From: Gnetum montanum
Taxonomy: Eukaryota; Streptophyta; Gnetopsida; Gnetales; Gnetaceae
Length of the DNA: 64,000 nucleotides
Direction: 5' to 3'
Assembly: GCA_015680685.1 (NCBI GenBank)
Contig: MNCI01017906.1
Location: 114,900-178,899, forward strand
A model generated the notes under the pieces. The model worked only from the letters and a program-made list of their open reading frames with translations. It did no database searches and was not told where the DNA came from. Shown piece by piece: positions 23,531 to 33,444 of the stretch (position 1 is the stretch's first letter; every line of letters starts with the position of its first letter). Made by a program: the position numbers and the translations under genes.

Positions 23531-24270
23531 TAAGAATGTAAAGAAAGAGAGAGAGAGAAGTGGAATACCATCCCAAATGAGGTTGAATGTAGTTACACCA
23601 AAAGGAGATTAGAACAAGGTACATAGTGTACAGTAGGCATAAGTGGACAATGTAGTCATAGTCCTTGGGGTGTTTATCTATGAAAACTAGTGTTCTGCTG
23701 AAGTTTCTATGTCTACTAGGTTGGCTACCATGGTGTACTTTTGGATTCAGTGTTTTGTTGGTGGTCTACCACTTCACTTGTTCGCTAGTTCGTCACTATG
23801 CCTTTGGTTTTCTCTTAGGTACTTCTTAGATTTACCAACCCTAAAAACGTTTAGGGCACAAGTATTTATAGGTTTAGGGTTAGCAAAAAATGTGGGATGA
23901 CTACCACATGGTGAAGGGGATGGTTGGGACTACACTCAGCGTAGTCACTATTCATGTGGTGTAACAATGGTGCTGGTGGTGTTGTGCCTTGTTATGCTCT
24001 ACTAGACTCTACAAGACTGTGACTATGCTAGCAATCATATGTGTGTGCTGAGAAGACCATAGGGTACCTAAAAAATGAAATCCAGAGACTATGCTCTATG
24101 GGACTACGCTTTCCATGCTCTTGCGTGGGGTCAAATGTAGTTACAATTTTGGGGCAAAGGGAATATAAGAAAGAAGCATTTTGTTGACTACACTTGTTGA
24201 GGGTGAGTTGACTGCATTCTAAAGCTGAGCTGAGCATCGTTGCTACATTGTGAAGGTTTCTAAAGAATAT
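23531..24270 (-). promoter_or_regulatory. TATA-containing segment of unknown element
   Basis: Between the broken ends of E4 and E5. CTATAAATACTTGTGCC on the minus strand (23859-23875) has the same context as the LTR TATA boxes (compare CTATAAATACGTGCC in E6 at 38095-38109). The sequence upstream of it for minus-strand transcription (23890 onward) holds ACTACGCTC/GAGCGTAGT words that lead into the tandem array. I read it as an LTR or internal-promoter remnant of a further family member; LTR ends were not found. Confidence 0.4.
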
Positions 24271-25107
24271 TCTAGGTAATTATGCTCTTTACAAGAGGCT
24301 AACTACGCTCTAGGTTGGGGGAGAGCATAGTCTCAATGCTGGTAAAATTTATGAGAAAAATGGATTTTTTGCAAACTATGCTCTCCATGAGAAGTTGATT
24401 ATGCTTCCAATTGGGGATGAGTGTAGTCCCAAGACTTACCAAAACTTGTGAAAACTCATTTTCATTCAACTATTTTCTCTACAAGAGCCTAACTACACTC
24501 TCAACTAGGGTCAAGCATAGTCTTGACACTTTGTAAAATTTGAGAAAATTGGCCTTCTACTGATATGCTCTCCATAAGAGGTTGACTATGCTCTTAACTA
24601 GGGGAGAGCATACTCTCAACACTTAAAAAAATTTGCAAAACTAGCCATCTCCTAACTACACTCTCTACAAGAGGCCGACTATGCTCTTAATTAGGGTCAA
24701 GCATAGTGTCAATACTTAGAAAAAATTTGAAAAATTGACCTTCTTGCTTACTATGCTCTCAACTGGGATCGAGCGTAGTGTCAACACTTAGAAAAAATTT
24801 GCAAAACTAGCCTTCCGACTGACTACGCTCTCTACTAGAGGCTAACTACACTCTTCACGAGAGGTTGACTACGCTCCCATCTAAGGAGAGCATAGTGTCA
24901 ACACTTAGAAAAAATTTGCAAAACTGGCCTTCCTACTTACTATGCTATCTATAAGAGGCTGACTACACTCTCAACTAGGGAGAGTGTAGTCTTGAAACTT
25001 AGCAAAATTTTCAAAAACTAGCCTTCTACTGAGTACACTCTCCATGAGAGGCTAACTATGCTCCCATTTGGGGGAGAGTGTAGTCTTAACACTTAGCCAA
25101 AATTTGT
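24271..25107. repeat. Tandem array with inverted ACTATGCTCTC / GAGAGCATAGT motifs
   Basis: About nine units of roughly 93 bp (range about 72-117). Each unit contains a top-strand (A)CTA(C/T)GCTCTC word, often twice, then GAGAGC(A/G)TAGT, the reverse complement of the first, then a conserved spacer of the type CAACACTTAGAAAAAATTTGCAAAACTAGCC. Substitutions often leave the paired arms similar. The array lies on the upstream side of the TATA-like box at 23863, matching where short U3 repeats lie in the LTRs here. Confidence 0.75.
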
Positions 25108-25161
25108 AGTCGGGATTCCATAGTCTAGATTTTATGGTGTTTTAGTTAACATTGATTATAA

Positions 25162-25970
25162 CTAGCTATTTTTCATAAATGCATATTCCATGTCAATAGG
25201 TAGAGTTTTTAACTCTAAGGGCTCCTGTTTACAACTATCTAGGATTTCCAACTCTCCCCAAATGATATCATTAGGTCCATCATTGGAGAGTTCACAATGA
25301 ACTTTCTCTAATTCATCCATGCCTTCAACATAGATAAAATTTAGGCTCTCAATAGGTTCCATGCAAAGTGTGCTACTTTCAGAATCAGTTGTCCGCCACT
25401 AGGTGCCCTCCTATTTTGTGGCTGCTGCGTACAAGCACTTTTGGATTTTAGATTCATCTGCACACTATCTACATGCTTTGATTGTTGTTCTTTTGATAGA
25501 CTAGATTTTCTGCACATAGTTGCACCCAGTATCATTGTACATAATGCATGGAACTCTCTTCTTCTCAAAATTTCCAAATACATTTTCCTTGAAAATCTCT
25601 AGGGAAAGATGTTTGATGCCTCTTTGATTGGGAAGTCCTCCTTGTAATTTTCAACTTTGATCACCATGAAATTGGTAAGATATGATCACCCATAAATAGT
25701 GGTCACAATTTCCTCCACTAATCCCAAGGAAATAGTCATGAACTAATCTACTAATTCTAAACTGATATTGCTCCTTTTTAGTGGAGGCAGGTTCCAGGAA
25801 TTGTACATTTCATGAAAAATCATATTAATACTAGAACCTAAATTGAGGAGATCCTTGCATGGCTCATTTTCTACAATTTGCAAGTGGATGAGAGGACTTC
25901 TAGGATTAGCTCTTTTCCTAGGAAGGTTGCCAGCCTTGATCAAATTAGATACAACGTGGGTTAACATGAC
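25162..25970 (-). pseudogene. Protease and pol linker of E5
   Basis: Retropepsin-like aspartic protease relic. Minus-strand landmarks: LIKAGNLPRKRANPRSPLI near 25930; the active-site motif reads NLGSSINMI near 25840, so the catalytic Asp of DLG is Asn; EMYNSWNLPPLKR follows. After a decayed stretch comes GNFEKKRVPCIMYND near 25560. The pol linker (25162-25362) is open and carries MDELEKVHCEL and LELKTLPIDMEYAF. RT itself is missing. Confidence 0.7.
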
Positions 25971-28412
25971 TATGTGGATCTTGAGAGGAATTTAGTTTGA
26001 AGGGCTATCGAAGGGAATCAATGTAGAGGATGAAGGAGACACAGGGTGATCATCTGCATAAGTTGGTGAGGGCTTTGTGGACTATTAGTTTGGAAGAATG
26101 GTCTTTTAGGGTATTTGGATTTCAAACCACTCAGCTGAGGAGTTGGTTGTAAGTTAATAGACCTAGTAACGTAACATTGTTGCAAGTACATGGGAATTTC
26201 ACCTTGCATGAATGGAGCATGCAGTAATTGGATTGAGGATGGAGGAACATGTGTGGAAGGATGAAAAGGATGATAAAGATATGGGGATTCCCCTCTAGGA
26301 GATGGAGAATGAGTTATGTAATATTTTTAAGGGTAGTAGTAATGCTGGAAAGAAGTGTGACCAGAAGAGTCATGCAGAGACATGGGTTGCTAAACATAGT
26401 AGCCATGTGGATCTAGCTACCTGTAAGGGTACTGCTGCCTTAGTGGTGTATCCCCCATGACTATGGGTGCTGCCACTAATGGTACTACTTGTATGGTTGT
26501 GGTGGAGCTCCACTTGGATAATAAGCTTGTTGTTATTGGTAGAACTACATTAGGTTGCCTTGAGGATAAGGAAAACTTTTGAATGCTTTGCTTTGTGCTA
26601 GTTCAGGATTTAGAGCATGCAGCCTAGATTCTTGTAAGTGTGACACAATAGGATAACATCCCTTAGGATGTTCATATTGGTATATGTTGCACCCACCATC
26701 CACATTTGATTATGACTCCACAACCTCTTCTACTACTATAGCTTTACCCTTATCCCTTTGGTAGGCACGTTCAGCTTGTTTTCTTCTCTGGCGATCATGA
26801 TCACCACCTTGTTCTTTGGATTCTTGTGTAATTTTCAAAGTAGTTTGAAATTCTTCATCTAAATATTTCCATATTTTGTCAAACTTAACCAAAATTTTCG
26901 ACATATATTTTTGAATGGGTAAGGTTTTTTGCTACACTACTTCATCAAGTGGTACCTTCCCCTCGCTATCACATAATCGAACCTCCCTTTTTCTGATAAA
27001 AGGATCTTGGTTATACTCCTTAGCACTCTTAAATTTTCTCAACTCACCTTCTTTTTTTGCAGCCTACTCAATCAACCATTAAATCTTATGGGCTCTTCAT
27101 TTTGATAGTCTCCGTTAGGCATAGACCCCAAGAGTTCTCCTCATTTCTAATTAGAGCCCATCTATGATATGGCAAAGTTACTCCCACTAAGAATAACCAT
27201 GGCTAGGGCATCTATGGAAAAGGGAATAATACCTATACATGGCTACATCCAAGGGTTCATGTGTTCTTTGTCACTAGCTTTGGATTTTCTTTCTCAAATT
27301 GGACACTCTAGAGTATGTATGATATTTTTCATTAAACAACTCAAGCATTGTACTCTATCTGTGAATTAATTCTAGCTCTAAGAGGCAGTACCAACTTTAT
27401 GCTTCTTTTATGAGTGTCCTGGGGAATAAGTTAAGTTTCTGGTAGTCATTTTCTATGTTCTGCAAGGCACAATCATCATGAAAAGATTGAAGATGGGTTT
27501 GTGGATCTAAGTTATATCCCCCTTCAAATCTGGGGATATTGTTCATATTCAAGCTTTTTATTCTGCTATCTTTCACATGCCTAGTTGGAATTCTAACTAC
27601 CACTACAATGTTCAACATGCTTTGAGCTGCCAATAAAGGTTCATCATTGTCATGATTTCACTAACGCCTATGATGTCCCCTGCTGCCCCTTCATTCATGG
27701 CAAGTTCTATGATCATTATCTCATCGTTCACCTTCATCGTAATTCTATTCCCTGCAGTTTCGATTAGAGTTAGAGGAGGAAGAAGAAGATGTAGATGAAG
27801 AGGGTGAAGAGGGAGGAGAACTACCACCACCATGGTGTCTGCCACCCCCTCTTCACTTATCACGACCACAATCATCTGGTTTACTATCATCATGATGCTT
27901 ACCTGAGCTCTTGCCTTAACTCCTACTTTTGCCTAAACTCGGATTGTTGATAGTGGACTGTAGATTCAAGTTCAAGGCCCCTTCACTAAAGTTAAGGGGT
28001 GGAGAATCTTTATGTTGAGAACCCCTAGATAGAGGGTGTCATTTTAGTTTAGCAAGAACAAGAGGATAGTGAAAGGTTTCCCCTTCATAGCTTCGTGGCA
28101 CTTCTCCTAGTGCTAATCTCATTTACATTATGTTTCTATGGGATGGTAGTCCCTATAGTCATGGTCTTACACAACATATTCATCATGGAGATCCTGGATG
28201 CCCAACCTCTTAAGAGTTTGGAGCAGCATCCCAAGAATAGATCGATTGGGAGGAAACACAACGTTGCCCTCCATATCTCTCCACTGCAACTGCTCATCCT
28301 AATGTAGGATGAAGGTGAAATCAAGTACAAACTCATTTGCATGAGTGTACATCACTTTGAATTCTTGGGACACTAGCAATTTTGATTCATCATGCCTGTG
28401 AGAAGAAGACAT
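25971..28412 (-). pseudogene. Gag of E5 (decayed)
   Basis: Start MSSSHRHDES at 28412, same ATG context as E1 and N1. Landmarks: DEQLQWRDMEGNVVFPPN near 28290; a Ser-rich run with SSPPSSPSS near 27830-27770; LNMNNIPRFEGGYN near 27550; FPRTLIKEA near 27400; a Lys/Arg/Glu-rich coiled stretch (26710-26904); the zinc-knuckle region near 26660-26690 reads CNIYQYEHPKGCYP, with two Cys changed to Tyr. Stops and frameshifts make it non-functional. Confidence 0.7.
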
Positions 28413-28555
28413 TTTGGATTAAAGAAATAATTTAGTGTGCTTAAATTATAGTTATAATTATTATTATTTTCAAATGATTTTGACCTTAGGGTTTATTCCA
28501 ACGATCTTAAACAATGTTCACTGAGTCCTAGATAGCACACATATCAAACTACAAG

Positions 28556-28573
28556 TCCCTAGAAATGGTGCTA
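28556..28573 (-). other. Primer binding site of E5
   Basis: Minus strand TAGCACCATTTCTAGGGA, a mutated tRNA-Asp-type site next to the LTR end. Confidence 0.65.
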
Positions 28574-28574
28574 A

Positions 28575-29434
28575 TGATGAGCATCAAGTAGATCCTATGC
28601 CCAACCATACGAATCACTAAGTGTTCATGCATGATCCAATTGAATTTCATGGACTTATAGCCTTCTAAGTACACTGGTCTCTAGGAACTAAACCTAACCA
28701 TTACAAATCATTGTCTTCCCAATTACACTTGTAAAATGCATATGGTTAAGTGTAACTGAGGCATATGATTTTAATCATTTTTATGTTTTATGTTTTATGT
28801 TGCATAAGGGTACATAATATTGTATAAAATAGAATAATTAAATTGCTAATTTGATCTAACTAGCTATACCTAACTAATTCTAACATAATCATCTATTTCC
28901 ACTTATTGTACACATCCTAGAGACATTTAACGCTACTAGGTTATCAAATGTTAAGCGTTACTAGGATTACCAAGCACCAAGTGTATGTTTGAAGTGGTTG
29001 TACTTATGTGCTTAATTAATTAATATTTAGTTTATCTTAATTACTTAAAGCATTAAAGGAAATTAAATAAAACATTAAATGTAGAAATAAACAATTAATC
29101 TATTTCAAAGTGCTACAAGGTTTATCAGAAAGCTCATCTTTATTGCCACATGCATTGTCATGCTCAGGTACAACAATGCTCAAATAAAGATTTGTACACT
29201 CTTTGACTCCTCCTGCGAGTACTTAGAATAATATTCTAACTTTCAAGAAAAAAATTTGCAAGAGCTTCACTTCAACTATGACAAAAGATGCCATAAAAAC
29301 AACAAGTGAGCACATATTTATAGGCAAAAATAGACACTGTGTCAATGAGGCCACTTCAACTCATCAAATTCCACGTTGACACAATCATGTCAACGGGGCC
29401 TTGTTAACGGGACCTAAGAAAATGTGACTCATTA
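28575..29434 (-). repeat. 5' LTR of E5
   Basis: About 860 bp. The upstream end is TAATGAGTCA (mutated TGATGAGTCA), the downstream end the CTCATCA-type terminus at 28575. TATA-like CTATAAATATGTGC (minus) is near 29309-29322. Upstream of it lie GTCAACGGGGCC / GTCAATGAGGCC-type motifs (29340-29412), the same class as E2 and E6. Confidence 0.75.
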
Positions 29435-29599
29435 GATTGTATGTAGGCTAGGCATAATATTAAGAATGCAAATAAGAGTCACAAAAAAAGTTTAGTGTTT
29501 AGTTAAAGCATATAAAAACTTAATTAGAACCAAGAGAAGAAAATTTATTATAGAACAGTAAGAATATTTTGCTTACCTATTAAAAGAAACCATTTTGAC

Positions 29600-31070
29600 A
29601 ATGTGTTTATCACAAAGCCTCTTCATCATTTAATTTTTCTTCTCTAGATATTTACTCATTTAATAAAAAGTTATTTACAAAAGAAGATTATAATTCTACT
29701 ACTATTATACAACAAGCACCTCTCTAATTTACTCTTGATGAAGTCAAAGAGCGTATTAAAAAGCTAGCATTTAGCAAAGCTATAAATTTCGATAGTTTAT
29801 ATGCAGAATTATTAAAGTGGGTATCATATGCTATTCATAGAGAAATTTGACACAAATTAAATTCAATAATAGAGAAAGGATTAAATAAATATTAGAAAAC
29901 TAGTAAAGCTATCTTGTTATATAAAAAGAGATAAAAATAATTTGAACAATTATCAAATGATTGTTGTGAGTAATATTTTCATTGTATGCTTTGCTAGAAA
30001 AGAGAATTAGTACTTGAGCTGAAGGTAGTTAGGTTAGTACAAGGTGTGAAGCAGGTTTCAAACAAAATCACTTTACTATTGACCACTTAGTTACTCTTAG
30101 GCACTACATGAAATTTGCAAAAATTCCTAATAAAAAAGTTTTTTATTTATTTTATTGATTTTGCAAAAGAATATGATTCAATGATCTGTACAAAACTATG
30201 GTTATGCTTACGTAAAATTAGCCTTCCTTTAGATTTTATTGCAACAATTCAAAGATTGTATGCAAAATTAATTATTCAAATTATAGAGAATAATTTAAAG
30301 AAAAAATTTTAATTTTAGAGCAAAATTAGAGTTAAGCATGATTGTCTACTTTCTTCAACTCTTTTTAGTATCTTTATTTGATGAAAGTAAGAATGGTTGT
30401 CCAATAGGCAAGATATTCATATTATCAAAATTAGATCCCAAGTAGTGACCCTTCTTTTATATGCAGATGATGCTCCCTTGATCACCACTATCGCATAAGT
30501 ATGTAAAATATGTTGCAAATTTTAGAAAATTATTGCCATTTATTTAATCTTTAAGTGAATGTAGATAAAACCAAATTGATGATCTTGGATATAAAAAATA
30601 CCTATTATAACTTCCATTTTGCAGTTACTATTATGCAAATAGTAGATTCTTTTAAATATTTAAGTCTAATTTATATAGACATCTACATATGGGGGAATTG
30701 CATCAAAGAAAAAAAATACCAGGATGTTTTGAAGCCTTATATGCTTTCAAAAACAAGTACAAGGATTTGGGACTCTAGGTTTGGAAGGTTAGAAAACAAA
30801 TTTTTGAAACTATAATTTACCCTACTGTCTTATATGGATGTGTTATTTGGAAATTTGGACTCAATGCTAAAACTTAAACTTTTCTTCTTAATGACTTAAA
30901 GGTGTAGATGCAAACATCTTACTCAATGTTATTATGTGAATGTGATTTATTACCTTTAAAAGTAAAAGCCTTGTGACAATTGATTACATACACTCATAGC
31001 TTGCATATCTCAAGGCAAGAAAAATTCTCTAACGTAGTTCTTGAAGACTTGTGAGATCGTGGTTGGTATT
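29600..31070 (+). pseudogene. LINE reverse transcriptase relic
   Basis: Non-LTR retrotransposon RT on the plus strand, with frameshifts and stops. Landmarks: TLDEVKERIKKLAFSKAINFDSLYAELLKW near 29730-29820 as a long homologous block; FIDFAKEYDSMICTKLW near 30150-30200, where families have F(I/V)DFxKAFDSV; catalytic YADDAPLIT near 30461-30487; MNVDKTKLMIL at 30555; a Y..VLYGC.IW block near 30830. The YADD residues survive although the rest is dead. The clade (L1, RTE or other) cannot be settled by eye. It starts close to the E5 LTR. Confidence 0.8.
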
Positions 31071-31099
31071 TTTAGGGGTGCAATGGTTGAGAAAATGGA

Positions 31100-31978
31100 A
31101 TATCTCTTAGGAGAACGTGCTATACAATTCTAAAGTCAAGCAGAAGGTAACTAAGAGAGTCGGTAACAGTGCTTTGTTTGTGCTCCTGAGGCCAATTTTT
31201 GGAGCAAAAATATTGAGAAAACATGTAGGATCCCGAGTGAGGAAGCTTCACTAATGTGACATCTCACCAAGCCACCGCTGTAATAGAGCCACGAGACTAC
31301 ATGATTGTGGTAGAGTTGTGCGTATTTTCCAAGTAAAGGCATAATATCGCCGTGCAGATAACGCCGACCGGCTCCTCTAGTTTTCCAAGGTTTTGTCAAA
31401 CCTGATGACGTAGGCCTTAGAAATAAAGGCGTGGTTGTCGTACCGACATTAGCCTACGATTAGAAGCGACGTTTATGGCTAATGGCGGCAAATGCGACCA
31501 CGATGCCTTTATTTCGCAGCAATTGGACGCCTGCGTACTTGGTAAACGGCAGTCGACTGCTTACTGGGCGTGGTCGTGTTCAGTGTCTTGAAACGACGTG
31601 AGTGATGCGAACCATGGCAAAGGCGGGAGTAATGCGTATCGTGGCAAAGGGGGCATTGTGGTGCCTTTAGTGGTGGCAAATATTTAAAGAAGTAAAATGC
31701 GAAAAAATTTAAAAAGTATATATTATTTTATTCTTTTTTAATTTACATCTTTATCTGTTAAGCCGTCCAAAGTCTTTTCAATTGAATCGCAAATCTTCAA
31801 TTCCTGGCCTGCAAGATTCAGATTCATTGGATACCCATGCCAAACAATAACGAGAATGCATTGCACTGAGGAAATGAAGGCGTTGTTGTCAGTGCTGTGT
31901 ATGAGGCCGGCCCTCACGAAGTACGTGAGTGACTCCCGGGAAAGCGTCATTGTCGTTGTGACCGGCCGAAATTACAGG
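31100..31978. other. GC-richer upstream region of the MATE-like gene
   Basis: GC content rises here above the AT-rich transposon DNA. It includes GTGGCAAAGG words at about 31614-31655. A 43-codon open frame (31856-31987, plus) starts with the same 16-bp sequence (AATAACGAGAATGCAT, 31846-31861) that surrounds the MATE-like start codon at 32016-32031. Confidence 0.5.
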
Positions 31979-31986
31979 TATAAATA
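31979..31986 (+). promoter_or_regulatory. TATA box or alternative splice donor before MATE-like gene
   Basis: TATAAATA 40 bp before the ATG at 32026 fits a core promoter. The same bases also form a good 5' splice site, CAG|GTATAA at 31977/31978. Either the gene starts at 32026 or an earlier exon (31856-31977) exists; the sequence alone does not decide. Confidence 0.5.
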
Positions 31987-32025
31987 GAAGCCAAGACAAC
32001 ACCAGCAAAACTTAGAATAACGAGA

Positions 32026-33444
32026 ATGCATCGTGGAAGTGGTTCCATGGCAAAGGAGGTGAGAGACGCGGTATCGCTGCTATCGCTGGCAGCTTTCAAC
32101 AACACGCAGCTGCTCGCGGGAGGCAGTCTAGGAATGGCCTCGGTCAACATGCTTCTGCACCTGCGCCGGAGGCCGTTTCTGGAAAGAGGCCTGCTCACGC
32201 TCATGCTTATGCTAATGCCAACTGCTCTCTTGCAGTCTACTAATCTGCCCATGAGCCAGCACAAGCAGTTGGCTACCGCCACAGCCATTTACTGCAGGTG
32301 GGCTCTGCCTCAGATGCTCATCAGCTCACACACAAGGGCAATGCCAAAGACGGCACGGGCATCTGTGGAGGCTGTGGCATTGCACCTACTATTTACTTGG
32401 GCTCTGGCATTCGGCCTGAGCCTGCGACTGGAAGGAGTCGCCATGGCCACCTGCTGCTCCCATCTCGCCGCTCTGGTTCTCAGCGCACACCACCACAATG
32501 AAATTTCACTTTCACTTTCAGGGATTTTTTTACCCACCACCACGAATTCTTTATCTATGCGGCCGTCGTTGGAGGCCGAGAAAGAGGGCCACGGCGTGGA
32601 TCGAATATGGTACGATTGCATAGTACTGGCCGCGTCGCTGCTGCCATTGCCGCTGCCTTCCGTTGCGGCCGCAGCAGTCATGATGCGCACTGCCTCGTTT
32701 CTGCATGCGCTCACTGCGTGGTTCACACGGTACTACGCACACTTACATGTCGTTGTAGTCTGCCCCCTAGGGCTGGCTCAGGGCTTCCTTCTGGTGTTGA
32801 CTATGCAAATCGCTCAATACCAATGGCTGCACAGCATCGTGGCTAACAAGCATCTGACGCTCTACATTATTCAGTAATTAGTGCTTGTTTTTATTGGATT
32901 ACTTCTTAGTTTTTACGTTCTTCTTTTACCCTCTTGAAGTACGTTTTTTGAATTATAGCCTGCAGCTATTTTGTTTTGTAAAACATTTTTCATCGTACTA
33001 TATTCATCCTTCGTGCACTTCATTTAATGCTTCAGACAAGCTATGCCCACGTTTGAGATGTGGGCTGTTGCCACATGCATTCAAAGCAGCGCCTGGGCCT
33101 ATCTATGCCACCGCAGAGGCCAGGGCATTATGACAGTGGCTGCACGAATTAGGCTGCTGTGCATGTTTGTTGTGGGTGTTCCTGTGTCTCTGATGTCAGC
33201 TTTCTTATTTGGACACGGTGTTGAGGGACTTTGCCATGGCATGGCGGCAGCCCAAGTAACACAGGCAGTCGCCTTCACGTCGCTCATGTTTCGACACTCC
33301 GGTCAGATGCAGACAGCAGTGACAGTCACCGCTAATCAAGCGGAAGCCGGATCGTCGGAGGAGGACGATGTCGTGGAAGCGGAAGCCGGATCGTCGGAGG
33401 AGGACGATGCCGTGGAACCCATTTCTAACCTTGGAGACGACTAG
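32026..33444 (+). CDS. MATE-family transporter-like gene, two-exon model
   Basis: Likely a multidrug and toxic compound extrusion (MATE/DTX) membrane transporter, a cation-coupled efflux carrier, closest by eye to the plant DTX48-56 subgroup. Model: exon 1 32026-32873, intron 32874-33035 (CA|GTAATT ... CTTCAG|A, T-rich), exon 2 33036-33444; about 418 residues against the usual 480-550. Alignable blocks: LLAGGSLGMASVN (TM2 region), YCRWALPQML, LHLLFTWALAFGLSLRLEGVAMA (TM5-6), QWLHSIVANKHLTLYI joined across the intron to QAMPTFEMWAV, and VGVPVSLMSAFLFGHGVEGL...AAAQ (last helices). The TM7-8 region and the STRVGNELGA signature are missing or unrecognisable, and the first helix is not in exon 1. 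It is therefore a highly diverged gene or a young pseudogene. GC content is clearly above the surroundings. The antisense open frames here are shadows. Confidence 0.6.
32874..33035 (+). other. Predicted intron of the MATE-like gene
   Basis: 162 bp, T-rich, GT...AG, phase 2. Joining restores one frame, and the joined protein runs through a conserved MATE segment (W..LF....L.L....P). Without splicing exon 1 stops at 32877. Confidence 0.6.
33340..33417 (+). repeat. 39-bp tandem duplication in MATE-like C-terminus
   Basis: Two 39-bp units (33340-33378, 33379-33417) differing at one base, encoding AEAGSSEEDDVVE and AEAGSSEEDDAVE. Being in frame and acidic, it forms a Ser/Glu/Asp-rich cytoplasmic tail not typical of MATE proteins. 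Confidence 0.9.

Larger units (their letters stand above)
25160..29434 (-). mobile_element. LTR element E5, 5' part with gag, protease and start of pol
   Basis: Minus-strand copy: 5' LTR 28575-29434, primer site, gag from 28412, protease (about 25970-25560) and the linker leading to reverse transcriptase, cut at about 25160 just after LELKTLP...YAFM. That block (ELKPLP..L.YAFL in Athila/gypsy Pol) lies immediately before RT in autonomous plant elements, so E5 descends from an RT-encoding copy and was truncated there. Confidence 0.7.

Noticed and set aside
24271-25107. CRISPR-like array
   Set aside because: Units vary in length and have no unique spacers; the genome is a plant. It is a tandem repeat.
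32310-32726. 138-codon minus-strand frame, and the minus frame 31947-32288
   Set aside because: Antisense shadows of the MATE-like exon, whose plus-strand translation aligns with a known family.
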